Below, one piece after another: positions 45,571 to 54,867 of a DNA stretch of 64,000 nt (positions are counted from its first letter, which is position 1; the number at the start of each line of letters is the position of its first letter). Source of the stretch: Prolixibacteraceae bacterium (GTDB lineage Bacteria; Bacteroidota; Bacteroidia; Bacteroidales; Prolixibacteraceae); the NCBI GenBank assembly GCA_019459525.1, contig JAIBEY010000094.1, positions 1-64,000 on the forward strand. The letters run 5' to 3'. A program made the translations under genes and the position numbers. The notes beneath the pieces were generated by a model, which was given only the letters and a program-made list of their open reading frames with translations, searched no databases and was not told the origin of the DNA.

Positions 45571-46557
45571 ATGTACTATATTATCCTAAGTGTTTTGCTT
45601 GTCATTGTAATAAGCATTTATATCAAAATTGCTGACAAGTTTAATATTATCGACAAACCTAACAGCAGAAGTTCTCATAGCAAAATAACAGTAAGAGGCG
45701 GAGGAATTATTTTTCCGGTGGCAATCCTTATTTGGTTTATGTCGTACGGATTTCATTATCCGATGTTCTTTGCTGGCTTAGTAATGATTAGTTTGGTCAG
45801 TTTCATTGATGACATCTCCCCTTTAAGCAATAGAATCCGAATAGCGATACAATTTGCCTCCATTTTATTGCTCTTTTCTGAACTCGGATTCCATTTATTA
45901 CCCTGGTGGATTTGGGTAATAATCTGGGTTATCTCAACAGGAACAATTAATGCGTTTAACTTCATGGATGGTATAAACGGAATCACGACGAGTTATAGTC
46001 TTTCCGTGCTTTTGGGAGCCTGGTTAGTCAATAATTATCAGGTCGAATTTATACCAAATGAATTAATATATTCAACTGGTCTCTCTCTACTTGTATTTAG
46101 TTTCTATAATTTCAGGAAGAGAGCCATCTGCTTTGCTGGCGATGTCGGATCTGTTTCAATAGCATTTATTCTGGTTTTCATTTTAGCAAAGCTCATCATT
46201 CAAACGAACAATCTGTTATATATACTTTTCTTAAGCATTTATGGTGTTGATACAATAACAACGATCATATATCGCTTATGGCAACGCGAAAATATTTTTG
46301 AGGCTCATCGAAAGCATGTATATCAGTTGCTTGCAAATGAACTAAAACTCTCTCAAATTTTTGTCGCAACAACTTTCGCTTCTCTTCAACTGTTGATCTG
46401 CACGATAGTGTATTTAACTATCAATAAGAATTATACGAATACTACAACTCTTATTTTCGGATTATCTGCTCTTGCGCTTATGGCTCTGTTATTTGGTGGT
46501 GCCAGATATAAAATCAATGCCTACCAAGCAAAACAAAAGGCTCAGATTACTGTTTAA
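45571..46557 (+). CDS. MraY/WecA/WbpL-family undecaprenyl-phosphate sugar-phosphate transferase
   Basis: The 328-aa membrane protein has about ten helices. The family motifs are present: DKPNSRSSHSKITVRGGG, FIDDISPL (Asp-Asp, Mg binding), NAFNFMDGINGI and the cytoplasmic loop near RKHVYQLL. It should start the repeat unit by moving HexNAc-1-phosphate from a UDP-sugar to undecaprenyl phosphate. The neighbours suggest QuiNAc or FucNAc as donor sugar. Confidence 0.92.
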   Translation: MYYIILSVLLVIVISIYIKIADKFNIIDKPNSRSSHSKITVRGGGIIFPVAILIWFMSYGFHYPMFFAGLVMISLVSFIDDISPLSNRIRIAIQFASILLLFSELGFHLLPWWIWVIIWVISTGTINAFNFMDGINGITTSYSLSVLLGAWLVNNYQVEFIPNELIYSTGLSLLVFSFYNFRKRAICFAGDVGSVSIAFILVFILAKLIIQTNNLLYILFLSIYGVDTITTIIYRLWQRENIFEAHRKHVYQLLANELKLSQIFVATTFASLQLLICTIVYLTINKNYTNTTTLIFGLSALALMALLFGGARYKINAYQAKQKAQITV

Positions 46558-46679
46558 GGGATGTAGTTAATTCGTTACAAGAAAGCTGATTGTAATCAAT
46601 CAACCCGAACGAAAAATAACTCTGCACCAATTTGCGATTCGAAATAAATACCATTTAACTGAAATTTAAAAATCCTCAT

Positions 46680-48665
46680 ATGAAAAAACTATTTAAAGTT
46701 TTACTAAGCAACAGCTATCTTCCTTCCTGGATGGTATTGTTTTGTGATTTAACAATTTATGCAACTACATTTTGCTTAACATATCTGTTATCACAAAACA
46801 TTTCAGATCAACCTTTAAATTTCGAGCTTATCACGTTGCAGATGTTAACCGGGGTTCCATTTTTTTACCTTGCTATCTATTTTTTGCAGCCACATAGGGG
46901 TATAATTCGCCATTCAACAACTCAGGATGCTGCAGTAATTATTTTTGCACATCTAATCATTACCTCCGGACTTCTGTTTGTAGCACTCATCGGAAATGTA
47001 TATATTAAAGAGATAGCAATTCCCTATCCTATCATCTTTATTCATTACTTTATTTCCGTTTTAGTGATGATTTCATTCCGATTTGCCATCAAATTTGCTT
47101 TTAGTCATTTCTCTATTATAACCGGAGAAGTTCATAAAGTATTAATATTTGGAGCCGGTAACAAAGCTCAAATAACACGTGAAGTTATTGAAAAAGATCG
47201 TAGTTTACGGATTAAACTGGTTGGATTTATCGATGACAACTGGCAACTACATGATAAAATGATTGGTGGAATTCCCGTTTATTCGGAGGAAAAAGCGTTT
47301 AATAAAATAATTGAAGCCGAAGGAGTTAAAGAGATAATTATCGCTATTACCCGAAACAAAATTTCAAAAGAAAGAAAAAGGCAAATCATTAATCTTTGCT
47401 TAGAAAAGCACATTAAAATTAGCGATGTCCCGGAAACATCGCAATGGATTAATGGCTCATTATCAGTAACTCAAATCAAAGAAGTACAGATTGAAGATTT
47501 ACTTGGAAGAGATCAGATTATACTAAATAAAGATCGTATAGCAAAGGGTTTATATAAGCAAACCATTTTAGTTACAGGTGCGGCCGGTTCTATCGGATCA
47601 GAAATGGTAAGACAAATTATGAATTTTCAACCTGGCAAGATAATATTAGTTGACCAGGCAGAATCACCTCTGTTTGATTTGCAAACTGAAATAAAGGAAA
47701 AACTCAACTTTCAAAATACGACATTTGTGATTGGGAATGTAACGGATAAATACCGCATGAGAAAGATATTTAACAAGTACCGACCTCAAGTTGTATTTCA
47801 TGCTGCCGCATATAAACATGTTCCCTTAATGGAAATACAACCCTATGAAGCCATTAAATGCAACATTGGAGGAATTAAAGTAATTGCCGATCTTGCTGTT
47901 GAATACGGTGTTGATAAATTTGTTATGGTGTCAACAGATAAAGCTGTGAATCCAACTAATGTAATGGGAGCTACAAAACGTATTTGTGAAATCTATGTTC
48001 AATCTCTTTCGCAAATACCTGAAATGAAGACACATTTTATAACGACACGCTTCGGTAATGTATTGGGTTCAAATGGATCAGTAATCCCTCTTTTCAAGAA
48101 ACAAATCAGCAAAGGTGGTCCGTTAACTGTAACACATCGTGATATAACCAGATATTTTATGACAATTCCTGAAGCTTGTCAACTCGTTCTTGAAGCTGGT
48201 TTTATGGGTAAGGGGGGTGAAATATTCCTGTTCGATATGGGTCAACCCGTGCAAATATATGATTTGGCCGAAAAAATGATTTTGCTTTCAGGTCTTACGC
48301 CCCACAAAGACATAAAAATTGAAATTTCGGGATTAAGACCAGGAGAGAAACTTTATGAAGAACTCCTTGCATCAACTGAAGACACCCTACCTTCATTCCA
48401 CAACAAAATTTTAATTGGAAAAATAAGGCATTATAATTATCACGAACAAAACTTAAAAATTTCAGATTTATTAAATAGTCTTACCAAAGAAAATGATGAA
48501 CTACTTGTTTCAAGACTAAAAGATCTGGTTCCTGAGTTTATTTCCAACAACTCGATATTCGAATCCTTGGATAAGACTGATAAAGAAGCAATTTCAAACG
48601 GGATTCAACACAAGATCAAATTACCAAATGGAATTATTGCATCAAAATCAGATTTTTTTGCTTAA
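46680..48665 (+). CDS. WbpM/CapD-like membrane UDP-sugar 4,6-dehydratase
   Basis: The 661-aa protein has four N-terminal membrane helices (about 15-145), a CoA-binding-like Rossmann domain (about 150-275) and an SDR domain (about 295-600). The SDR domain has VTGAAGSIGSEM, HAAAYKHVPLME and STDKAVNPTNVMGATK. In the last motif a Met stands where most SDRs have the catalytic Tyr, which is normal for the WbpM family. It converts UDP-GlcNAc to the 4-keto-6-deoxy sugar used for QuiNAc or FucNAc. Confidence 0.93.
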   Translation: MKKLFKVLLSNSYLPSWMVLFCDLTIYATTFCLTYLLSQNISDQPLNFELITLQMLTGVPFFYLAIYFLQPHRGIIRHSTTQDAAVIIFAHLIITSGLLFVALIGNVYIKEIAIPYPIIFIHYFISVLVMISFRFAIKFAFSHFSIITGEVHKVLIFGAGNKAQITREVIEKDRSLRIKLVGFIDDNWQLHDKMIGGIPVYSEEKAFNKIIEAEGVKEIIIAITRNKISKERKRQIINLCLEKHIKISDVPETSQWINGSLSVTQIKEVQIEDLLGRDQIILNKDRIAKGLYKQTILVTGAAGSIGSEMVRQIMNFQPGKIILVDQAESPLFDLQTEIKEKLNFQNTTFVIGNVTDKYRMRKIFNKYRPQVVFHAAAYKHVPLMEIQPYEAIKCNIGGIKVIADLAVEYGVDKFVMVSTDKAVNPTNVMGATKRICEIYVQSLSQIPEMKTHFITTRFGNVLGSNGSVIPLFKKQISKGGPLTVTHRDITRYFMTIPEACQLVLEAGFMGKGGEIFLFDMGQPVQIYDLAEKMILLSGLTPHKDIKIEISGLRPGEKLYEELLASTEDTLPSFHNKILIGKIRHYNYHEQNLKISDLLNSLTKENDELLVSRLKDLVPEFISNNSIFESLDKTDKEAISNGIQHKIKLPNGIIASKSDFFA

Positions 48666-48747
48666 AAAAACTCACCCAAACTTAAACTGTTAATTTCAAT
48701 TTGCATTCTAAAAAAAAACATTATTCATAATAATAAATTACACTGAA

Positions 48748-49539
48748 ATGAAAAAACCAAACCCAATTCTAATCCTTCTTGGAGTATTAATAGTAACTAT
48801 AAGTTCATGCCGCTCCCCAAAAGAATTCACTTATTTACAGGATATTTCGAAAGACCAACACATTGGTGGCGTTTCAAATGATCTGCCGGAATATAAAATA
48901 AAGCCTTATGATAATCTATATGTTAGCATAAAGACATTAAACCCTGAAGTTAATGTACTTTTTGATCCGAATCAATCTACCACTAGCTACGGTTCAGGAA
49001 CAACAATGATGTACGGCGACAATGTTTCTCAATATATTAATGGCTATCAGGTTGATTCTCTAGGAACGATTTCACTCCCAATACTTGGTAGCATTGAAGT
49101 TGCCGGGTTAACCTTAAAGCAGATTCAGAACAAGATCCAGAAAAAATCACTCGAATTTATTAAAGATCCAACGATAAGAGTCAAGTTATTAAGCTTCAAG
49201 GTCAATGTTAGTGGTGAAGTTATAAATCCAGGCGTTTATTATTCGTACAATGAAAAATTCAACATTCTTGAAGCTATAAGTATGGCAAATGGAGTAACTG
49301 ATAATGCGAAGATTGGAAAAGTTATTGTAATTCGGCAAACAACAAACGGATCAAATTCATACAATATAGACCTTACAAGCAAAAAACTACTGGCTTCCGA
49401 AGCCTATTATCTGCAGCCCAACGATTTAATTTATATTAAGCCAAGCAAGAACAAACGAATGGAGCTGAATACAACTTCTTATTCGTTATTCCTTTCAACC
49501 ATAACAACCATTCTTTTAGCAGTAAATCTGTTTAGGTAA
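48748..49539 (+). CDS. wza: Wza-like outer-membrane polysaccharide export lipoprotein
   Basis: The 263-aa protein has a lipoprotein signal (SSC, Cys21). A Poly_export domain follows (about 50-150; YKIKPYDNLYVSI and GYQVDSLGTISLPILGSIEVAGLTL), then a SLBB domain (about 155-235; KVNVSGEVINPGVYYSY) and a C-terminal membrane-like helix. Wza forms the octameric channel that exports capsule. It pairs with the Wzc kinase downstream. Confidence 0.93.
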   Translation: MKKPNPILILLGVLIVTISSCRSPKEFTYLQDISKDQHIGGVSNDLPEYKIKPYDNLYVSIKTLNPEVNVLFDPNQSTTSYGSGTTMMYGDNVSQYINGYQVDSLGTISLPILGSIEVAGLTLKQIQNKIQKKSLEFIKDPTIRVKLLSFKVNVSGEVINPGVYYSYNEKFNILEAISMANGVTDNAKIGKVIVIRQTTNGSNSYNIDLTSKKLLASEAYYLQPNDLIYIKPSKNKRMELNTTSYSLFLSTITTILLAVNLFR

Positions 49540-49622
49540 CTGACGGCAAATACATAGTTGACTATACTAATATATGAGTCGATTACAGACAATCAATAAA
49601 TAACCAAAAATAAATTCATAAA

Positions 49623-51977
49623 ATGGATAAGATTGAAGACTTACTGAATTCTTTTGAATCAGAAGATAAGGAGATTCGTCAAAATGTGATCTTAAAATAT
49701 ACAAAAAAATGGTATTGGTTTGCAATATTTTGCACACTTGGTATAATCGCCGGGTTTGTTGTTTATAAGCTAACTCCTCCAACATATCAAGTTCAAAGTA
49801 GGTTATTAATTCCTACTGAAGACAACGCTCTAAGTGCACTCCTCCCATTCGACAGCCCTGTCATGCCTAAAGGTCAAAAAATAGAGAATCAGATTGGAAT
49901 ACTTCAATCATTTACTTTATACAAGAAAGCATTGGAGAACCTAAACTGGAAAACTACTTTCTACTTGGATCAAGGATACTACTTGTTCGAATTATATGAA
50001 AATCCTCCGTTTGAAATTACGATTCCAAGTGGGGCATATAATACTTCAGGTTTCATGCTAAAAATAGTTGCTTTAAACGATTTCGAATTTGAGGTCAATG
50101 GAGAAGGCAAAATTTTTCAAGACGGTAAAAATCAGTCCGTTAGCTTTAAAGAAAGAGGAAAATTTAATAGTCCTTTCAAAAATGCCTATTTTGATTTTAC
50201 ACTCAACAAAAAGAATTATCTACCTGGAGAAACATATGTACTACTTTTCAATGATTTTAATCAATTAACACAAGAGTATCTCAGAAGTGTTAGTATTAAT
50301 TTAGAAGATAAAAAATCTGAATTAATAAATGTACAGCTTGTAGGGCCAAATCCGAAAAAAAGTGCCGATTTTATTAACGAGCTGAATCAGGTTTTTATAT
50401 CATTCGGGATGAAAAAGAAAAATCAGACTTCTGAAAATTCAATTAGCTTCATTGACACAACCTTAGTTGGAATTTCAAATAGCCTAAAAAATGCTGAACT
50501 CAACCTAAGTAATTACAGGAAAGACAATAAAGTCCTTGATATGGGCACCGAAGCAACTGTAATTTATCAGAAATTAGAGGAAATTGAAAATGAAAAATAC
50601 CTCGCCAAAATGCGGATTGATTATTACCGGAATCTGCAATCATACATGGGAGATGCAAAAAAAATCAAGCAAATGGTTAACCCTTCAATTGTTGGAGTTA
50701 CTGATGCCGGATTAACTAGCTTACTTCCAAAATTAACCGATCTTTACAGTAAAAGAGAAGTCCTTACATACAGCGTTGAAGCAAATAACCCCAGTTTGAT
50801 TCTTCTGGAAAAAGAAATTCAGTTAACAAGTAACGCGCTATTAGAAAACCTTAATAATCTATTGAAAAATGCTGAAATAGAAATGCAAGGCATGGAAAAT
50901 AGATTTGCAGCAGTTCAGGCCAGGTTAGAAAAATTGCCCGATACTGAAAGAAAATTGGTAAGCATTCAGCGCGATTTTACTTTAAACAACGAATTGTACA
51001 CCTACATGTTGCAGAAAAAGGCAGAGGCTTCGATTTCACTTGCATCAAACATTCCCCAAGTACAGATCATTGACGATGCAATGGTAGAGGCAGCCGAACA
51101 AGTAGGCCCAAACCTGATGATGAATGTTATCGCAGGACTTGGATTAGGATTTGTGATACCATTTATATTCATCCTTTTGGCTGATCTGTTTAACACCAAG
51201 CTCGAAACTATCGAAGAAGTTTCTAAACTGACTAAGCTACCAACACTCGACGGAATTATTCATTCGAATTATAAAAATAGTCTGCCTGTTTTTAATAATC
51301 CACAATCTGGAATAGCTGAATCATTTAGAGTATTGAAGGTTAACCTGAGAAATGCACTCAATAATCCCGACAAAAAAGTAATATCGGTAAATTCACTGGT
51401 ATCCGGCGAAGGGAAATCATTCATCTCATCAAACCTCGCCTCTATATTATCGATGGGTGCCAATGAAAAGAAAGTATTACTTATTGAAGGTGACCTCAGG
51501 AAACCCATGCTTAATGGACTTTTTGGGAAAAATGGTGGAATCGGATTAAGTTCGTATCTATCGCATGACAATAACTTTAACGAAATAGTTATAGAAACGC
51601 CATATCCAAACTTGTTCTTCATTCCTGCCGGAGATATGCCTTCAAATCCAACTGAATTACTTGAAAATGGAAGGTTTGCAAACTTTATTGAAGAAGCAAG
51701 AAAAAGATTTGACTACGTTATTCTTGATAATGCTCCGGTATCATTGGTTCCAGATGGCTTAATGACCAGCAAACATGCTGATGCCAATATTTTCATTCTT
51801 CGGTTAAACTATAGCCGGAAAAAAGAAGTACGGGAAATCAACAAAACAATTGACGTAAATGGCATTAAAAACGCAATTATAGTAATTAATGATGCACCAA
51901 ATAATCGCTTCGGTTATGGAAATAAATACTGGAAAAATGGATACGGCAACTATGTTAAAGTAGCCAAGCCAGCCTAA
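49623..51977 (+). CDS. wzc: Wzc-like polysaccharide co-polymerase and tyrosine autokinase
   Basis: The 784-aa inner-membrane protein has a first membrane helix (about 32-50), a Wzz/GNVR periplasmic part with coiled coil (to about 490), and a second helix (about 500-520). A cytoplasmic BY-kinase domain follows, with Walker A SGEGKSF, Walker A' LLIEGDLRKP and Walker B DYVILDN. The C-terminus is tyrosine-rich (FGYGNKYWKNGYGNY), the usual autophosphorylation cluster. It controls chain length and export with Wza. It is the last gene before a strong terminator. Confidence 0.95.
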   Translation: MDKIEDLLNSFESEDKEIRQNVILKYTKKWYWFAIFCTLGIIAGFVVYKLTPPTYQVQSRLLIPTEDNALSALLPFDSPVMPKGQKIENQIGILQSFTLYKKALENLNWKTTFYLDQGYYLFELYENPPFEITIPSGAYNTSGFMLKIVALNDFEFEVNGEGKIFQDGKNQSVSFKERGKFNSPFKNAYFDFTLNKKNYLPGETYVLLFNDFNQLTQEYLRSVSINLEDKKSELINVQLVGPNPKKSADFINELNQVFISFGMKKKNQTSENSISFIDTTLVGISNSLKNAELNLSNYRKDNKVLDMGTEATVIYQKLEEIENEKYLAKMRIDYYRNLQSYMGDAKKIKQMVNPSIVGVTDAGLTSLLPKLTDLYSKREVLTYSVEANNPSLILLEKEIQLTSNALLENLNNLLKNAEIEMQGMENRFAAVQARLEKLPDTERKLVSIQRDFTLNNELYTYMLQKKAEASISLASNIPQVQIIDDAMVEAAEQVGPNLMMNVIAGLGLGFVIPFIFILLADLFNTKLETIEEVSKLTKLPTLDGIIHSNYKNSLPVFNNPQSGIAESFRVLKVNLRNALNNPDKKVISVNSLVSGEGKSFISSNLASILSMGANEKKVLLIEGDLRKPMLNGLFGKNGGIGLSSYLSHDNNFNEIVIETPYPNLFFIPAGDMPSNPTELLENGRFANFIEEARKRFDYVILDNAPVSLVPDGLMTSKHADANIFILRLNYSRKKEVREINKTIDVNGIKNAIIVINDAPNNRFGYGNKYWKNGYGNYVKVAKPA

Positions 51978-52017
51978 TCCAATAATTATTCACATTCTAC
52001 ATGCACATCGCCCCTCA

Positions 52018-52067
52018 AAAAATCAACCTTTTATCCTTTATCCTAAAAGGTAAAGGTTGATTTTTGT
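52018..52067 (+). terminator. Rho-independent terminator closing the capsule locus
   Basis: AAAATCAACCTTT pairs with AAAGGTTGATTTT, a stem of about 13 bp, followed by TTTTTGTTT. It lies 40 bp after wzc and separates the capsule locus from the biosynthetic cluster. Confidence 0.88.
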
Positions 52068-52101
52068 TTAGTAAAAATAGACAAAACACAAATATAATTA
52101 T

Positions 52102-52458
52102 ATGATAATAGCAATAGATTTTGATGGAACAATAGTAGAACATCGATACCCAGATATTGGAAATGAAATTCCAGACGCTATTAAAACTCTGAAAAAATTA
52201 AAAGCCGACGGACATATATTATTGCTTTGGACATACCGTTCTGGAGAAGAATTAAAACAGGCTGTTAAGTATTGTAAGAAAAAGGGACTGGAGTTTTATG
52301 CGATTAATAACAACTCCAATGACGAAGATTATGATTTTACATACAGCCGAAAAATTTATGCTGATTTATACATCGATGATAGAAACCTTCCCGGATTGCC
52401 AGACTGGAATACTATTTATCAAATGATTGTTGCCAAAACCAATGAGATTAACCAATAA
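52102..52458 (+). CDS. Small HAD-superfamily hydrolase (BT0820-like)
   Basis: The 118-aa protein has IDFDGTIVEH (nucleophile Asp6 and Asp8), WTYRSGEEL and YADLYIDDRN (acidic pair). It lacks a cap domain, as in the small BT0820-type HAD proteins of Bacteroidota. It is probably a sugar- or nucleotide-phosphatase. It stands alone after the capsule terminator and could belong to either locus. Confidence 0.87.
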   Translation: MIIAIDFDGTIVEHRYPDIGNEIPDAIKTLKKLKADGHILLLWTYRSGEELKQAVKYCKKKGLEFYAINNNSNDEDYDFTYSRKIYADLYIDDRNLPGLPDWNTIYQMIVAKTNEINQ

Positions 52459-52594
52459 AGATCAAAAAAAAAATCCCATAAGATTTAACTTGTTAAAGAG
52501 TTAGTTGTTAATAATAAAAAACCAATAAGTTAACCTGAAATAAAACACCCAAAATATTCGGAGATTAACTATTAATTAAGAAAGTGAGGACATC

Positions 52595-54583
52595 ATGTGT
52601 GGAATCTTAGGTATTTTAGGTTTTGAACCTATCGAAGAAAATAGGACAAAGGCAATTATGGGAATGACCTCCACCCTACAACACAGAGGGCCGGATGGTT
52701 TTGGATACTATATCTCTCCGGATGTTGCTTTAGGACAGACTCGGCTTTCCATCATCGACTTATCGACAGGAGACCAACCATTTACAACAGAGAAAAGTAT
52801 AATGGTTTATAATGGTGAGGTATATAATTATATCGAAATCCGAAAAGAGCTGGAGCAACAAGGTGTTCGGTTTAAATCGACAAGCGATACGGAAGTAATT
52901 GTTCGTGCTTACGAATTTTATGGCGAAGAATGCCTGTCGAAGTTTAACGGACAGTTTGCCTTCCTAATCTGGAATAAAGAAAAGAAGGAACTATTTGCCG
53001 CGAGAGACCGATTTGGAATCAGGCCACTCTATATTCTTGATTACAAGGGAAGCTATTACTTTTCATCCGAAATGAAAGCATTTGATACCATTCAAGAGTA
53101 TAGCCGCCAATTTGATATCGACAATTTATTTGAGCACGCATTGTTTTGGAATACAACGGCAGATGCTACCGTATTTAAAAATATCAGGAGTTTGCCTGGT
53201 GGATCGTTTATACGCTACAAGCAGGGAAAAGTCGTTCTCGAAAAGAAGTATTACGAGATTGGTCAAAACAATTCATTTCAACCAAAGAGCTACAATGAAG
53301 CAAAAGATGAATTCAATTCGTTGCTTAACGATGCCGTAAAACTCCGCCTCCGAAGTGATGTACCAGTTGGAGCCTACCTGAGTGGAGGAATTGATAGTTC
53401 GGTAATTACGCATTTGATTCATAAAAACAAGCCAGACCGCCTAAAAACATTTTCAATAACATTTGAGAATAAAGAGTTTGATGAGTCGCAGTATCAAAAA
53501 GAAATGATACAGAAGATCAACTCCGACCATGTATTCATAAATATAACCAATAAAAAAATTGATGATGCTCTGCCTCAGGCAGTGTATCATGCAGAACGCC
53601 CCATTTTCAGGACAGCCGCTGTACCACTGTTTCTTTTATCCGAAAAAGTTCGGGAAAACAATATTAAAGTTGTATTAACTGGCGAAGGAGCCGATGAATT
53701 GCTTTATGGTTATGATTCTTATAAAGAATTAAAGATGCTCAAATTCTGGTCAAAATTTCCGAATTCGAAATTAAGACCTCTTTTAATCAAGAAACTTTAC
53801 CCTCATTTAAACCATTACAACAACAATGATATGTATGGTTTAATGAAGATGTATTATGAAGGTTTTTTGGGTGATTTTGAAAATCCGTTGGCCTCACTGA
53901 ATATTCGCATTCATAACAATAAAGCCATCGAAAACTACTTTAATAAAGACTATAACATTAGCTTTCAAAAAGATACAATTATAAACCATGTAAAAAAATC
54001 ACTTCCCGCTAACTACGATTCCTGGGATATCTACCAAAAGAATCAGTTTTTGGAGATGAAGACATTACTGTCAGGTTACCTGCTTTCTTCTCAAGGCGAC
54101 AGAATGTCTTTAGCGCATAGTATCGAAGGCAGGTATCCTTTTCTGGATCACCGCATTGTCGATTCGCTATTCTATGCCAACGATGAATATAAAATGAAGG
54201 GGTTATCGCAAAAACATTTATTGAGAGATTCATATTCAGGAGAAATACCAGATTCTATAATTAACCGTCCAAAGAAGCCCTATATTGCTCCCGACTTAAG
54301 TTCATTTTTCAGAGATGGAAAGCCTACCGAAAACACTTCTTTTTTCCTGAATGATTCCATTGTAAAGGACTATGGGATTTGGGATCCGAAATATGTGGCA
54401 AGATTTATTGGCAAATTTAAAAATGGAGTTCCTGATAATGTAGGGTATCGTGATAATATGCTGGTTTGCTTCATGCTATCCACTCAGATAGTTCAGTATT
54501 GGATAAACAATCCAATTAAATATGCGTTATGTGATAAAGATTTTAAGATAAAGATAAATGATTACAAAACTGAAAAACTATGA
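52595..54583 (+). CDS. asnB: Asparagine-synthase-type glutamine amidotransferase
   Basis: The 662-aa protein has an N-terminal Ntn glutaminase domain (Cys2 in MCGILGILGF; LQHRGPDGFG; YNGEVYNY). A synthetase domain follows, with the PP-loop YLSGGIDSSV and TGEGADELLYGY, and the conserved HSIEGRYPFLDHR. The glutaminase half makes ammonia for amidation of an adenylated carboxylate. AsnB homologues in biosynthetic and capsule clusters often amidate something other than aspartate. The stop overlaps the ACP start by 4 bp (ATGA), tying it to the carrier protein. Confidence 0.92.
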   Translation: MCGILGILGFEPIEENRTKAIMGMTSTLQHRGPDGFGYYISPDVALGQTRLSIIDLSTGDQPFTTEKSIMVYNGEVYNYIEIRKELEQQGVRFKSTSDTEVIVRAYEFYGEECLSKFNGQFAFLIWNKEKKELFAARDRFGIRPLYILDYKGSYYFSSEMKAFDTIQEYSRQFDIDNLFEHALFWNTTADATVFKNIRSLPGGSFIRYKQGKVVLEKKYYEIGQNNSFQPKSYNEAKDEFNSLLNDAVKLRLRSDVPVGAYLSGGIDSSVITHLIHKNKPDRLKTFSITFENKEFDESQYQKEMIQKINSDHVFINITNKKIDDALPQAVYHAERPIFRTAAVPLFLLSEKVRENNIKVVLTGEGADELLYGYDSYKELKMLKFWSKFPNSKLRPLLIKKLYPHLNHYNNNDMYGLMKMYYEGFLGDFENPLASLNIRIHNNKAIENYFNKDYNISFQKDTIINHVKKSLPANYDSWDIYQKNQFLEMKTLLSGYLLSSQGDRMSLAHSIEGRYPFLDHRIVDSLFYANDEYKMKGLSQKHLLRDSYSGEIPDSIINRPKKPYIAPDLSSFFRDGKPTENTSFFLNDSIVKDYGIWDPKYVARFIGKFKNGVPDNVGYRDNMLVCFMLSTQIVQYWINNPIKYALCDKDFKIKINDYKTEKL

Positions 54584-54843
54584 AAACAGAAGTACTTACT
54601 AAGGAATCTATTCAAGAATCGTTTCTTGAATTTTTATGCCAGCAATTTCTTGTAGAACGGGAAGATATTGAACTCGAAAAATCACTTGTTGACACTGGCA
54701 TTATTGATTCGATGGGTTTAATTGAAATATCGGCATACCTACAGCGGGAATATGATATAAAAATTACAGAAGAAAAAATGAACCGGAATAATTTTGGTTC
54801 TGTAATTAAAATTGTTGACTTCGTTATCCGCGAAAAGCTTTAA
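54580..54843 (+). CDS. Free-standing acyl/peptidyl carrier protein
   Basis: The 87-aa four-helix carrier protein carries the phosphopantetheine site Ser44 in DTGIIDSMGLIEI. It starts inside the stop codon of the amidotransferase gene and lies 24 bp before the PP-loop gene. It may hold an amino or acyl starter that the amidotransferase modifies or that the first NRPS condensation domain accepts. Confidence 0.93.
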   Translation: MKTEVLTKESIQESFLEFLCQQFLVEREDIELEKSLVDTGIIDSMGLIEISAYLQREYDIKITEEKMNRNNFGSVIKIVDFVIREKL

Positions 54844-54867
54844 TCATTAATCATTAATTTTATTACT

